Shown: positions 1-12,298, numbered from the stretch's first letter. The stretch: 64,000 nucleotides of DNA from Hansfordia pulvinata (GCA_006538405.1 BJKQ01000007.1:558001-622000), one strand, 5' to 3'. Numbers and translations: made by a program. Notes: a model not told the origin generated them from the letters alone.

Positions 1-536
1 GTGCACAGCTCCGCCGTCATCTTGTCGTCGGCGCGCACCAGCGTCGCCAGCGCCCGCCCCTCCATCGGCTCCATGTAGCACGATTTGTACTGCCAGCTGC
101 CGCTCTTCCCGGAGACCGTCTTGGGCGGCGCGGGCGCCACGAACGCCGTGTTGTTGAACACGGACAGGCGCGAGCTGCCCCCGCAGGTCTGCCGCCCGTT
201 GCCTGCGCACGGCATCGAGCAGCCCGGCCCTCCCAGGCTGGAAGGGGCCGCGAGCGTCTTGCCGCAGTAGCACTCGCGCCCGTACTCTACCCCGGCCAGC
301 GGCATCCGGCTCTGCGCGCAGTACGCCTGGCAGCTCTCGATCGTCATCTTGTCGTCCGAGTAGCTGCCGCCCGCGAGCGCGCGCCCGGGGATCTCGCTCG
401 CGCAGCCCAGGTACTTCCAGTCCTTAACCTGCTGACCCGGCGAGATGTTGCCCTCAAAGTTGGCGGGGGCGGTGGCCGCCTGGGACAAGGGCGCGAGGGC
501 CGCCGCGGTCAGCAAGATGGAAGCGAGCGCCCGCAT
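1..536 (-). CDS. Secreted WSC-domain protein (N-terminal part, cut by window edge)
   Basis: Reading leftward from the ATG at 534-536 gives an uninterrupted frame to the window edge, about 178 residues. Residues 1-20 (MRALASILLTAAALAPLSQA) are a clear signal peptide. A first WSC domain follows at about residues 40-128: it opens with WKYLGC, continues through SCQAYCAQ, YGRECYCGK and CAGNGRQTCGG, and has the eight-cysteine spacing typical of the family. A second WSC copy begins near residue 145 (WQYKSCY) with the same DDKMT-x-E-x-C stretch and is cut off. WSC domains are carbohydrate-binding modules found in cell-wall stress sensors and secreted fungal glycan-binding or oxidase proteins; which kind this is depends on the missing C-terminus. 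No intron is seen. It is divergent from the SMP-30-like gene on the other strand. Confidence 0.88.
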   Translation of the reverse strand, partial: MRALASILLTAAALAPLSQAATAPANFEGNISPGQQVKDWKYLGCASEIPGRALAGGSYSDDKMTIESCQAYCAQSRMPLAGVEYGRECYCGKTLAAPSSLGGPGCSMPCAGNGRQTCGGSSRLSVFNNTAFVAPAPPKTVSGKSGSWQYKSCYMEPMEGRALATLVRADDKMTAELC

Positions 537-685
537 TGTTGTAGTGGTTCCTTTTTTTGTTTGGCCGTGCCGTGTCGTCGGGGGCTCCGCTGGTGAGTAG
601 AGACGACCTGAGAAGCTGCCGGTGGGACTCTGGGGAGATGCGAGCTGACTGCCGATGTCTTCACTCTGCGAGATGTTGCTATTCA

Positions 686-693
686 CTTATATA
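686..693 (-). promoter_or_regulatory. Probable TATA box of the WSC gene
   Basis: TATATAAG on the minus strand, about 150 bp upstream of the WSC start codon at 536. The spacing is reasonable for a fungal TATA box with a leader of around 100 nt. Inferred from sequence and position only. Confidence 0.5.
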
Positions 694-1736
694 GTCGGCC
701 AGAGCTGCCATGGACGAGTCTCCTGAAAGGAGGTGCCCATGAGGAGGAAGACACCTCGTGATCATGACCAGCGAGAGGCAGAGACAAAGAGCCCTCCCGA
801 CCTTCCGTGCTTCTCGTGCTTCTAGATCTGAGGGACAGACATCTCGCGCCCGCACACAAAGAACGCTGACGACTGACCTCATCAAGCTTTGCGCCGGGCA
901 TGGCTTAGCAGCGGGCGCCACCTCGACATCATCATTATCACCATCGTCGCCTCGAGCGTCAATAGGAGGGCGCGCAGTCGAGAACGTCAGCCGGAAAAGA
1001 GGGCGATCGGGGCGCCGGCCGTAACGTGGCGAGATCTTGAGAGACGAAGGCACGCAGACGCACTTCGCCCCCTGGGGAAACCGCGGGCGGCGTTGCGGTA
1101 TTAAACACACACACAAAGGGACCCAGGGTGTGATCCAAATCCCCCGAGCTTCCACGCTTCCACGCTTCCAAGGTTCCAAGCTTCCGCCGACCGATTGCCA
1201 ATGCTTGGCGGGACCCCCCTTTGATACCACCCGAGTCGAGGAGGCTCCGGGCGGCTTGGGCCCCTCGTCGCGCGGGACACCAGCACCGGCCTCTCGTGCT
1301 TGTACGAGTAGTCCTGCCTGGTCATCCTGTGTGCCCATAACTGTACCCCACGGGCTTCTCTTTGACTCGCTTTGATTTGATTTGGTATGGTCCTGGTTGA
1401 GGCTCGGCGCATTCACCGAGGCCTGGGGCATCACGGGGCCAGCAAACCGGGTACAGCCAAGGAGCTTTCGCCGAGATTTGCGCTAGTGGCCCTCACGCAC
1501 CCCACATTCCAAGACCGCCGACCCCGGGAAACCCTGGCCGAGAGAGATTCATCGCCCGCCGGATGCTGGCGAGCGGCGGCGGCGGCGGCGGAGGCATACC
1601 GAACCAAGGCACCCGGTGGGCACGCGGGGCTCCCAGCAAGTGATAGCTATCCGTTCTCCTCGGCTTGGCAGATGGGGACCTCCGGATGGTCCATGCGCTC
1701 GCTGAGCAGCTGCGAGGAGTTTGTAGCTCATATGGA

Positions 1737-1744
1737 TATATAAG
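1737..1744 (+). promoter_or_regulatory. Probable TATA box of the SMP-30-like gene
   Basis: TATATAAG on the plus strand, 189 bp upstream of the ATG at 1933 and identical to the box on the other strand in front of the WSC gene. Assigned from sequence and position only. Confidence 0.5.
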
Positions 1745-1932
1745 AAGCCCGGCCTTCTTCGGGTTCGCGGGCCGTAGTATCTGTTCGACGTGTACGAGTC
1801 GCGAAGGTACGGACCGCAGGCAGTATTTGCGTGATACTACGAGTACTCGGAGACCCTCGCTGCACACAAGAAAGCGAAACACCCGCACGGACACCAGCGG
1901 GCAGGACAGAACAGGACGAAACTCGAGCGACA

Positions 1933-4151
1933 ATGAAGGCGTCGGTCTACGGCACGATCCTGGCCTCGTGGCTGCAGGCCAGAGCGGCGGCGAAGCCGTC
2001 CAAGCCCGCGGCGCCACTGGGCGGCGTGGCGGCGCGAGCGCCGACGAAGACGCCGCCGCCGCAGGCCCAGATCATCAACCAGCAGTCCTTCAACGTCCTG
2101 GACAGCGTGCCGCCCACGGTCGAGGCCAACGCGACCACTGTAAGTCGGACCCCTCCCATTTGAATACCTCATGTCCTCTTGTTTTCGCTTTCCGTTTCTG
2201 TTCAAGCGGGGCGTGACGGGAAACACTCTGGGCGGAGGGGGGAAAAAAAAGAGAACCCCCGAAAGGGAGGAGGAAGAGAATGGGTGCTGACGTCCCCTGC
2301 GCCTCGCACAGCTATTCATCCCGCCCGGCTCGAGCGAGGAGTCGCTGAAAGAGCGGCCCTTCCACGTCTACGACGACGAGTTCTACAAGATCATCGGGGA
2401 GGACCCCACGCTGACCCTCATCGCCACCGAGCCCGAGGGGTTCGAGATCTTCCACGAGTCCGTGGTATGGTGAGTTTTCTTCTTTTTTTCTTGGTTTTTT
2501 TTTTTTTTTGACTGGGCCATGGAAGGGGGAGGGGGGAAAACAGAGCTGACACTCCAGCTTTTGCACGCGCGCCTTCCTCCAGGCACCCGTCGACGGACGA
2601 GGTCTTCTTCGTGCAGAACTCGGGGGCGCTGTCCAAGGAGCCCGGCTTCAACACGTCCAGCGGCATCTACAAGGTGTCGCTGTCCGAGGCCGAGGCGGGC
2701 GCGCGGTCCGGCCAGCGCAACGTCTCGGGGTCGGTGGCGGTTCACAAGGTCCAGCCGGGCGAGCCGCTCGTCAACCCTAACGGTATGTCCTTTTTTCTTT
2801 TTTTTTTTTTTTTTTTCTTTTCTCATTTTTTCCCCCTTGTTCTCGGAGAGCGGGAATCGAAGGAGGGCGAAACGGGGAGGATATACGAGAAATAGGGAAA
2901 GAAAGAAATAAAGAAATAAAGAGACATAGGCGGGGGGCACATGACGTGCAAGGTGCATTGGATCGATAGACCGCCGCCGCACAAGCTGACACGATTCCCA
3001 GGCGGCACCAACTACAAGGACAAGATCCTCTTTGTTGGCAAGGGGCGCGGCGCGGACATTGCGCCGTCGCTGTACCTGATGAGCGCGGAGGAGCCGTATG
3101 ACAGGACCGGTAAGTTGGCCGCGAAAGAAAAAGCCCCCCCCCCCTTTTATTCTTCACACACGCAAACTGGTCAAGCCGACTCGCATGGCGGACCTCGGAA
3201 TCTTGAGGTACTACCGGACGGCAACTGACCAGCTTTTGCCCCCTTCGCAGTGCTCCTGAACAACTACTTTGGACGCCAGTTCACGTCGCTCAACGACATT
3301 GCGGTGCACCCGGTCAGCCACGACATCTACTTCACCGACACGCTGTCGGCGTGGCTGCAGGGGTTCCGGCCGGCGCCGGGCCTGCAGCCGCAGGCGTACC
3401 GGTTCAACCCGTCGACGGGCGCCGTGACGGTGGTCGCGGACGGCTTCAACGTGCCCAACGGTGAGTTGTGCATACCCATACTGCCTGCGTTCCCTGTTCC
3501 TGGGTACAGGACGAACCGTCTCCGGAAAGCTGACAACGCGCCGCCGCCACCACCACAGGACTGACCTTCTCGCCCGACGGGGCGCACGTGTACATTGTCG
3601 ACTCCGGGGCCAACTACGGGGGCACGTGGAACCTGACGCTGCCGGCCTCCATGTAAGTCAGCCCATTCAACCTTTTTCCTCCTCCCGTTGTGTGTGTGTA
3701 TGTGTGTGTGACAGAGCGGCACCCCGCTGACAAGTTTCATGACATCCAGCTACCGGTACGACGTGCTGGCGGACGGGACGTTTGGCAACCGCAAGGTGTT
3801 TGCATTTGCGAACTCGGGGACTCCGGATGGTGAGTTTTTTTCCATTTGTTTCTTTTTTTTTCCCCTTGCCCCCCCCCCCCCCCTTTATACCCATATCATC
3901 AGCACGCTGATCCCCCCCTCCCTACTGCAGGAATCCACAGCGACAGCGAGGGCAACGTGTACGCGGGGTGCGGCGACGGGGTGCAGGTCTGGAACGCGGG
4001 GGGCAAGCTGGTGGGCAAGATCCACGTGGGCGGGACCGTGGCCAACTTCAACTTCGCCGGTCGCGGGCGCATGATCATCACGGCCGAGGACAAGCTGTAC
4101 TACGCGACCGTGGCGGCGGTCGGGGGCTCCTACATCGAGGGGCAGGATTGA
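1933..4151 (+). CDS. SMP-30/gluconolactonase-like beta-propeller protein
   Basis: Eight exons, with all phases fitting: 1933-2139, 2312-2469, 2583-2782, 3002-3109, 3251-3460, 3559-3652, 3750-3829, 3931-4151; 425 residues. Every intron is GT-AG and several are padded with long T or C tracts. The product resembles the fungal SMP-30/gluconolactonase/LRE-like family, six-bladed beta-propellers that hydrolyse lactones or related esters with one divalent metal ion. Matching motifs are NDIAVHP (N239-D240), NVPNGLTFSPDG (around residues 291-302) and TPDGIHSDSEGNVY (D352), which correspond to the Asn and Asp metal-ligand regions of the family. The first 20 residues are moderately hydrophobic and may be a secretion signal, as in many fungal relatives, but the signal is not strong. 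The substrate cannot be told from sequence. The frame is intact, unlike several other genes here. Confidence 0.88.
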
Positions 4152-5546
4152 TGAAGCGTCGGACGGAGATGGTGACTTTTTCTGGGGCGGGTTTGGTGAT
4201 CTGCGGCGGCGGATGGGTGCGATGTTTGAATCTGGTTCGGTGGGCCCATCCGGCAGCTCGATGACAAACTGCACTGATGAATAACACCAATACCAGTTGG
4301 CATACGCTCGCGCATCAAAGTCCAAGGTCTGTCCGTTAGATACATAGCCAACCTCGTAGATCAGACTATTATGCAAGCCCCATCAACGCGCAGCCGACTT
4401 GCCGTCCTTGCACGCCGTCCCATCTTGAACTCAGGGTATGTTTGTCTGCGGATGCGGATGGGAACAGCTCGCTGGCGACAGTCTGGAGAATCCCTGCTCG
4501 GTGGGACCCTGACACGCCTGGCCATTCTTCCCGCAGCGGGTTCGAGATGAGGTGCATGCGTAAATGTGCCACTTGGAGCAAGAAAAAATAGTAACAGGGC
4601 GAGCAAGTTTGCTGTCGAATCCCCGGCTCCTATCTGCTGACGCCGGCCGCCCACCCGGAAATACGGGACGGAGCATCCATGTTCACGCACGCACGTCCGT
4701 CTGTCGCGGGTTGCCAGACAATACGGAGCGCAAACGGGCGCCGACCCAATCTGAAGCCCGCAATTAATAACGCCGACGTCTTGGTCCCGACACAGTTCAA
4801 TCCCTTCTCCGTTAGCCTGATTTCACCCACACACCCACAGTCAACCGGAGCCCAGTGGCGAGCATACTCGAAGCATACCTACGGAGCAGTCGGTCGAGGC
4901 CCTCATCTCGGACCTCGCGGGAGGATACGTGGGGCCGTGTTGAGCTACGAGGGACCAGAGGGAGAGCCCCAAGGGACGGAAAGACAACAAAAAAAAAAAA
5001 AAGAAAAACAAATCTACGCCCAGCACGCAACCGCAACGGCACTCGCCGACAACATCCCTGGTTGGCACGTTGGTCAACCCTACGAGCACGGTTGAGCCGC
5101 CCCGCCCCTACGCTACGACAGCAGACGATCACGACGACGACGACGAGAATTACGACCAGCGCAAACCTCCAGCCTCACCCAAGCCTCGCGCCCCCGCGCG
5201 CTTACCTCCTCGCACCCATCCGCAGCACAGCCCCGTCAGCACAGCGGCAGCCCGCCCACGCCCGCCTGGACACGTCGCCCCTCTGGCGCCCGTCAGCCCG
5301 TCAGCCCCCTCCCTATCTCCCTCCCTCCCTTGCCCGGCTTCTCGAGGCCGCGACGGCCGCAGCCGCAGCATCACGGGCAGCCGTGAATTGGAACGACCCT
5401 GCCGAGCTCTGCGCCGACGAGCGACCGCGATTCCTCACGACGACCACCGACTTGGCCCGACGGCGCGCGACTCCCACAAGCCGGCCAACGCACGATCTCC
5501 ACGGCCCCCGACCCCGACGCGACGACCGCAAGCTACAACATTGCCG
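4152..5546. other. Intergenic region between SMP-30-like and YTP1-like genes
   Basis: The first 700 bp have lower GC and no features. The part after 4980 is C-rich with an A-rich tract (4988-5000), CT-rich runs at 5290-5335 and repeated ACGACGACG (5131-5146), a typical leader or promoter composition for the downstream gene. The long open frames at 4855-5550 and from 5070 are composition-driven; the second simply runs into exon 1 of the YTP1-like gene. Confidence 0.65.
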
Positions 5547-7331
5547 ATGACAAAGCTATCCTCCGCCGCCGCCGCCGCCCCGCGCCGCCCCGGCCGGGGT
5601 GCGCTCTTCTCGCTCCCGCCCAGCGTCATCCTGCTCGCTGCCGCCGCCATCGCTCTCCCGCGAGCGAGCGCGCACTCCCACGGCGCATCGCACATCGAAG
5701 AGGGCCATGCCGTGTCCGACGCCCCGATCGTATGTCCGCAACGCGCCCGGTTCTCCCCCGGCCAGGCCCGGCCCCCCGCCGTGGTTGAGGAGCCCTCCCG
5801 CTTGCTCAAGCACCCCCGGCTGACCCCCTTCGCCTCCAGGACACCACCCTATGGGTGCACATTGTGATCCAGACCGTCGCCTGGGGTCTCGTCTTCCCCC
5901 TCGGCATGGTCCTCGGCGTAGGTTATCCCCCCTCCCCCCTTTCCAACGCACCTGATATGCCGCAGCGAGCTCACCCGCCTCCAGATCGCAAAGTCCCGGT
6001 GGCACGTCCCCGTCCAGACCCTGGGCGTCGCCCTGTCCATCGTGGCCTACGCCCTGGGCCACATGCACGGCGGCCGCGAGTTCCGCCACGGCAACGCCCA
6101 CTCCAAGTTCGCGACGCCCATCTCGGCCTGCCTCTTCCTCCAGGTCCTCATGGGCATCTACCTCAAGCTGCACCTCGAGCGCGGCATCAACGGGCGGATC
6201 CGGCGCTACGTCCGGGCCGCCCACGGCCTCCTCGGCAAGGCCATGCCCCTGCTGTCCTGGGCCCAGATGCTGTTCGGCGGCATCACGGCCCTCGGCTTCT
6301 GCCAGGGCGACTACCTGGACCAGTGCGTCGCGCACTTCATCATGGGCAGCTCGTTCGTCGCCTACGCCGTCCTGCTGACCGTCGCCCTCGTGGCGGGGCA
6401 GCTGTGGATCCGCCGCTCCGGGCGCTCGCAGGAGTTCTACGACAGCGTCGTCATCGCCGCCTGGGGCTGCGTCAGCGCCGTCACCCGCCACCGCTGGAGC
6501 ACCGAGCACGTCACCAACGACTGGGAGCAGTCCAGCATGGGCCTGGTCTGGTGGTGCGCCGGCCTGGCCGGCATCTGGCTGAGCAGGGACCGCGACGGCC
6601 GCCCCAGCGCAACGTCGTTCCGGGCTTCGTCATCGCCGTCACGGGCTGGGCCATGGTCTCCTACACCCACGACGACGGCCCCGAGACCGCCCAGTCCTAC
6701 AGCCTCTTCGGCTACGCCCTCGTCGCCGCCGGCATCTCCCGCATTGTCGAGGTGTCCTTCCTGCTCCGGGACGCCGTCGGCTTCGCCGAGGACGGGCGGC
6801 AGGTCCACAGCTTCCAATACGTCCCCATCTTTGTGAGTCCATTTTGTGAACACTCCTACAATTTTTTTTGTTTTTTTTCCCTTTTTTTTTTTTGCTAGAT
6901 CCACGCTCTCGCTAACTCGTTCCTCGTTCGTGTGAAAGCTCCTCTACGTCGCCGGCTTCCTGTTCCTCGGCTCATCCGAGGAGCAGATGAAGCTCGTGGC
7001 CTCGACCGGCGCCGACGCCACCGCGTACCTGCTCATGCTCGTCGCCCTGTCCTTCCTGGTCTTCATCTTCGTCAACCTGCTGGTCTCGGTCGTCGACCGG
7101 CCCGGCGGCGCGGACGGCAGCAAGCTAGGCGGGACCAGCGGCCAGGAGGCGGTGCAGCGGCAGGGGGTCGACGGGCAGCTGACGCCGCAGGAGTTCGAGC
7201 TGGAGGGCCTGATGAGCGGCGACGAGGACGACGAGGACGAGGACGACGGGTCGTCGAGGAGGAGGAGGAGGAGCAGCAGCAGCAGCAGCGCCGAGCCGAA
7301 GCCGAAGCCGGTGGCCCCGGGCCGCCGCTAG
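5547..7331 (+). CDS. YTP1-like integral membrane protein (DUF2427/Ytp1), one apparent frameshift
   Basis: Exons 5547-5729, 5840-5917, 5985-6832 and 6939-7331; with one base restored this reads as about 500 residues. The N-terminus has a hydrophobic leader (to about residue 40, ending ASAHSHG). A short DUF2427-like segment follows (DTTLWVHIVIQ, then VFPLGMVLG and SRWHVPVQ), then a series of membrane helices with GHMHGGREF, HGLLGKAMPLLSW and GIVWW-like stretches typical of fungal YTP1 proteins. The C-terminal tail is acidic, then Arg/Ser-rich. Family function is unresolved; yeast Ytp1 is a membrane protein related in its middle to cytochrome b561-type sequences. The acceptor at 5984 was chosen because it joins GMVLG to IAKSRWHVP in frame. 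At 6602-6605 (CCCC) the frame slips: one C appears to be missing, after which QRNVVPGF continues the family sequence. This is most likely a sequence error. Confidence 0.82.
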
Positions 7332-8518
7332 GGGTTCCGGTGGGATTGATTTGGACGGTCCACGTCGTGACTGACTGCATGAACATGATGATTTGGGTAC
7401 GAATCTAGAATAGCCAGCTAAGTTTCTGGGTCGCACTCTGCGTACGTACCTACCCTTGCTTCGGTTCTGAAAAATACCAACACTGTAGTTGAGCCAATCC
7501 GCAAGGAACGGGGCACAAGACGCTCCGCTTGCGTGCGTCCCCTGTATGTCCCCCGGGTGATTGCTAACGTGATGGAAACGAACACCCTTCTTTTATACGA
7601 CCGAGTCAGGTCAAGCCTTGCATGTCCAGCTTGTATCGGCATTTTAAGTGTTGAACTACAGATGACCACCATAGATATGATCCCGAGCAAGTGGAATTGA
7701 TATATCCCGTCCGCTTCATTGGGCCACAACTGCCCGGGAAGTCACCATCATCACCACCTCGGTCGCCCCTTCCGAGTAACGGTGATGCGAGAGAAAGCGC
7801 CTGCCAAGCGTGAAGAATAGTCCGGTGCTGCAGCCAGGAAAGTCGGAAGGCGCGGATGTGGTGACTTGCGCCTCACTGATACTCGTGAAGGGCCACTGGC
7901 CCTGAGCCCATGAAAACTCTTATCTTCCTATCACTCCCATCCCCGCCCGTCTATTCCAGAGCGCTGTTTGCCCGTGGCCGGCATCTGCGCTTCCGGAGGC
8001 CCGGCTCATCGTCTTCTTCGCGCCTGATGCGGCACTCAGAGTTCCGCTGCCCAATCCACTGGACGAAACCCCCTCTATACCACATTTAAAGACTGACAAA
8101 ACGACCCCCAATTTTGCAGACCGCAATCCTCAAACAACTTTGACATCAAGGCAACCCAGCGCAAAATCAAATCCAACTCCCCAAGCAACATGACCTTTCC
8201 AATACGCCAATCAAATAACATCAGATAACATACATATCTAAACACTCTCATGACAAGTGACAGAGGTTTCTCAGATGATACGCCACCAAAGCTCCCATTT
8301 AATTTCAAAGCGACTATGCCATCGAATAACCAGCATGAGTGACCCCAAACATCCAGAACCGCACCACCAGGGCTTCTTCAGAGGGAGCCATTCTGGGCTC
8401 CAAACGAGGCCCACTACTCGATTCTGAACACTGGTCAGTCGTGACGCTTCACCGACACAGCGGTATAGGCCGTCCTTGTCGCATGATAGACTGTTCACTG
8501 TCAGCTAACCTCACCATC
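7332..8518. other. Intergenic region upstream of the decayed dehydrogenase
   Basis: About 1.2 kb, less GC-rich than its surroundings and almost free of microsatellites. No coding signal was recognised on either strand; the short open frames at 7418-7729 and 8075-8308 lack any motif. Part of the right end may be decayed 5' sequence of the neighbouring pseudogene. Confidence 0.6.
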
Positions 8519-10002
8519 ACAGATCCAGCCAAATTGCGAGAGACGGCTAAGGAGAGGTTTTCTGGGGATGATGGTAAGTCGACCACGCCTCCCCCCTTTA
8601 TCTGACACGCCACGGCAAACCCCTTGTGGAGTTGCCTGAGACATACTTCCGTCCGACCTAGCAGCCCCAACCCTCAGACACTTTGCATCAGGCAACGCAG
8701 GCCAGTCCTGGAAGCACTACGCAAATCGAGCAGCCTTCTAACGCCACCAGATTGTACCGCGGATGCTGGTCGACACCACAAGGCGCGACTCGGCCGCTGT
8801 GATCTTCGGCTATAACGTCGCCGCGCCCGTCGGCTTCGCCCCCATCGACATCAACCGCACTTACCGCCCCAGTTGCGAGCTGAGCTCTGCCGCGTCGCTG
8901 GCGAGCTGGGCCGCCCTTACTGCCTGTCGTCTGCTGTCAGCTACGGCATCGAAGACGTAACCCAGGCTTACCACGGGGGCTTTGAGCGACAGGTGCTGCA
9001 CGAGCACCACCAGCATATGGTCAAGCCCGGCCTGGAGAGCGGGCAGCTGGAACAACAGGAGGCACGTCACGGGGGCGGCGCGGTGCGCTTTCTTCAGTTG
9101 TACTAGATTCTAGACGACGCCGTGGCGCTCTCGATGCTGCGCCGGGCCTCAAAATCGGGCTACAGGGCTTGCACTCTATCGACGGATGCTTGGCAGCTCG
9201 GGCGGCGGCACGATGACGCGCTTCGGAGCAGTTGAGCTACGACGGCATAAACCCGTCCGCGGAGTCGAGGCGACCGGGCGCTGCATGGATCGATGGCAAC
9301 ACATAGCATAGTCAGCCATTCAGCTTGAAGCGCTTGCCCTGGTTGATGGAGCAGTAGCGGGCCATCGACAATGGGGAGCGATTTGTGCTCAAAGGTAAAC
9401 AGAGTATGACAGATGCTCGGCGGGCCGTCGACGCTGGTGTTGACGCCATCATTGTCAACAATCATGCGGGAGGCAGGGTGATGGGGCGGGCTATTGGAAG
9501 CCTGGACGCGTTCGAGAGAGTTTCTCAGGCTGTCGGCGACAAAATCCACGTGAGATATTTCCCCCTTTCTCCTTATCCTACTCTTGCTCATCATCATCCA
9601 TTGGCCCCTTTTTCTCTTGCGTCCTTAACAAAGCTGACGCTCGTCGCCCTGGCCTCTTTCTTGCAGCTAATGTTCAACTCCGGCATTTGTGGGGCTACCG
9701 ACGTATCCAAGGCGCTGGCTCTTGGAACGCATTGTGTTTTCCTTGGCCGTATTTGGGTTTACGCGCAGGGCCCTGGGAGTGAGGAAGACGTGCGCCAAGT
9801 TGTGCATGCTCTACTGGCCGACCTCGATATACTCATGAATGTCGCAAGGTACCCAGAACTCCAAGCTTTGGGCCGTGATGACCTCGACTCGCTTCCCGCG
9901 GCTCATACTTTCCCAGCACGCCGATCTTGGCTAAATGAAGGCCCGCAATGTCTGCTAAACGAGGAGATGGGGGTGGGCACTGAGGGTTCGTTCACATCTT
10001 GA
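8519..10002 (+). pseudogene. Decayed FMN-dependent alpha-hydroxy-acid dehydrogenase (lactate monooxygenase-like)
   Basis: Pieces of one gene lie in order but in different frames: ITDPAKLRETAKERF (8516-8560), ASGNAGQSWKHYANRAAF then a TAA stop (8739-8741), IVPRMLVDTTRRD and FGYNVAAPVGFAP (8746-8850), a frame change, VAGELGRPYCLS (8891-8926), LQLY then TAG (9104-9106), LSTDAWQLGRRHDD (9171-9212), TAG stops at 9304-9306 and 9355-9357, then an open 3' half. That half carries VLKGKQSMTDARRAVDAG, VNNHAGG (catalytic-His region), an intron 9550-9666, MFNSGICGATDV, and LLADLDILMNVA near the end. In the living family this enzyme is FMN-bound and oxidises L-lactate or similar 2-hydroxy acids. Four in-frame stops and at least two frame changes rule out a simple sequencing slip. 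Two of the stops replace conserved Trp positions (TGG to TAG), consistent with G-to-A change as in RIP. Confidence 0.8.
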
Positions 10003-12264
10003 AATCAACAGACTGTCATATGCCGAGAAAGTAAGTCCTTGTCCACTATCGCTGTTTCTTTGCTATCTACTGCAGAAAACTTCCTTGCTGCTGCAAGTCA
10101 TCCTGGCGCCTTGGGTCTCTGTCTGTCCCTTTGCCGTCGGCGAACTGCAACAGAGCTTTAGCCCGTGAACCTACATATCCAGCGGTGTTTTAAAGCTAAG
10201 TTTTCCTTCTGGACGCCCGCGTGGCCGCGTGGTCAGCCGCAATATAGGTCCGTGAGTCAACTTTTCATTGAAGTCAACAGCATATTTCCCCCTTGGCAAC
10301 CGCACTGCCTTCGGTGCACATGTGGAAAACACCTCACAGCGAGGTTGCCAACCTTCCCCCCTCCGCCCCGCCTCCGGAGCGCTTGTCCGGGAGTGCCGAG
10401 CGACGCCGGCAGGTCCGGCCTCGTGGTGTTCTCGATGAAACAGCCGATGATAATCCTTGCGCTACACTCAGTGTGCGGCCACACGTGCCCCGGCAAACCA
10501 AGTGAGCAAGCCGAGCACCCCCGGCCTGCTGGGGTGGGCATATCACACGAGGGTCGGTTGCGGCCACACACAGTGCCTGACAAATATCTTCATCGAGCAG
10601 AACGAGCAGAGCCAACATCGCCGATTGCCATGGCGGCCGGGCCCAGGCCTGCAAGAAGCTGCAAGAAGCTGCAGCTCGCTTCCTTCCCCTGTCGAGCTTG
10701 GTGTTCCATCAACCGTGAAACCGCTACGGATCGTACGCAGCTCGGTACCCCCCACGCGTTGGGGAGCGCTATGCCTGTAAGTCGGAGGACAACAAGAACT
10801 CATGTGTCGTGAACAGGCAGCTACTGCTCCTCCTCATCCTGCCCCCTCGACCGTCCGTCTCTGCAAGGGACGAGCATTTCAGGCAGCGGAAATGCGCTCC
10901 ACATCCCGTGGAAGAAAAAACAGGTCTGGCCCGCCGGGGCCCCGTCGCCAGATGCTGAAAATGATTCCTGGCTTTGAGTCCACGAGGTCGTCTTCCATTC
11001 TGGCCGAAGCGGAACTGCCTGATCGTGAGGGTCGGCATTCTGCCAACACACATGCGTGCGTGCGTGCGTGCGAATGCGATAAACCCGATATAGGCGGAAG
11101 GAATCCTAGCGCCGGCGCCGGCGAGGAGGAACAAACACACCCAAATGTCTGCCGCGTGGTGTACGGTACGTGCTAGGTGTGCGTGCAGGGGACCCTGCCT
11201 GCGTGGTACGAGTGCTCCGTGCCTATGTACCTGACCTGTCCCGACTCCTTACGGCCCCCAAGGCTCCTCACACGCGGCGCGCAAGCATGCATTCTTCTTC
11301 TGCCGCAAAGACGGGGGGGGAAAGCCAGGAGCGCGAACCCTGCCCAGGGCCGGGAGTGCGCGCAGGGGAAGGGGGAGCAAGCAAGCGAGCAGAGAGGCCT
11401 GGGCCAAGCCACCCCCTCTAAGGGACTTTGTTTATACGAGAAGGAAGGACCCTTCCTCGGCGCGCCGGACGGGTGGGCGACGACGAGTTACGCCGAGGGC
11501 GTTTCTTGAAGCAGCCTTGTCCCGAGCCGGGATGGGCTCAGCTTCGAGAGATATCTCTACTCGGGCGTCGCAGGCGCGGGATCGCCACCCCCCTCCCCCC
11601 GGCGCCGAGGCGTCCGCTCCGGTGCCATAGCGTCAGGCCCAGACTCGTCGTCGACGCTGTGCCATCACGAGCTTTCTTCCCTCTCTCTCCTCCGCGTGCC
11701 GAAAAGCTGAGGTCTGGGTCGGCCTGGGTGAGGGGGTGAGGCAGGATCAGGATCTGGGCGGCGCCGGAGCGCAGAAAGCTTGCGCTGGCGCTGGGGGGGA
11801 TGTGGTCTCGTCGGGCCTTTTTTCTTTTTCTTTTTTGAATCTTTCAACCTGGCTTTCCTTTGGTTGAGGAGCCCATTGATATCGTTCGTATCTAGGGATA
11901 ATGCAAGGCAACGACAGAAAAGGGCTCCATTTCGGGTATCGGCTGTCACTGAACAAGCTCTACGAAGCCCTCTGGCTTCAGCACCGCAAGCCGTTGCGCC
12001 GCCGTACGAGTTACTCGAAGTAGCTTCCTTCCCCTTCACAACCCCTCGTAGCGTAGGATCGGAATCGCAAAAAGACGAGTTTTAGTCGCACGTGTACGGG
12101 GAGGGCTCGCTCGTACTGTCCTTTTCTCTTTCTCAGAAATAGAAAGTGGCCCACGGGAATCCTTCTGCGATCGGGTTTCTCCCGGTCTCTCTCTCCCGCA
12201 CCCTCATTGCTCTCTGCGCACTCGTGCGTGCCGAATGAAAGCGCGGATGACAGAGACCGCACCG

Positions 12265-12265
<1 letters not shown>

Positions 12266-12295
<30 letters not shown>
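12266..12295. repeat. (CTG)10 microsatellite
   Basis: Ten uninterrupted CTG units in non-coding DNA. No open frame with a recognisable protein runs through it. Confidence 0.95.

Positions 12296-12298
<3 letters not shown>

Larger units (their letters stand above)
537..1932. other. Divergent promoter region between WSC and SMP-30-like genes
   Basis: 1.4 kb with no convincing coding sequence; the longer open frames on both strands have no domain signature and overlap each other. It holds both TATA-like boxes, an imperfect tandem of about 10 bp (GCTTCCA units) at 1150-1186, and two copies of the TACGAGTA octamer at 1303-1310 and 1838-1845. Confidence 0.7.

Noticed and set aside
679..1434. 251-codon minus-strand open frame
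   Set aside because: Lies in the divergent promoter region, contains repeated low-complexity segments, has no family signature and overlaps several equally long frames on the other strand.
5556..6509. 317-codon minus-strand open frame
   Set aside because: Antisense shadow of the YTP1-like exons; composition Gly/Asp/Ala-biased as expected from the complementary strand.
8519..10002. Treating the FMN dehydrogenase as another sequencing-error gene
   Set aside because: It has several in-frame stops as well as frame changes in different directions, so one-base fixes do not restore it.
10165..10812. 215-codon plus-strand open frame
   Set aside because: Pro/Arg/Ser-rich with no motif, overlapped by frames of similar length on the opposite strand.
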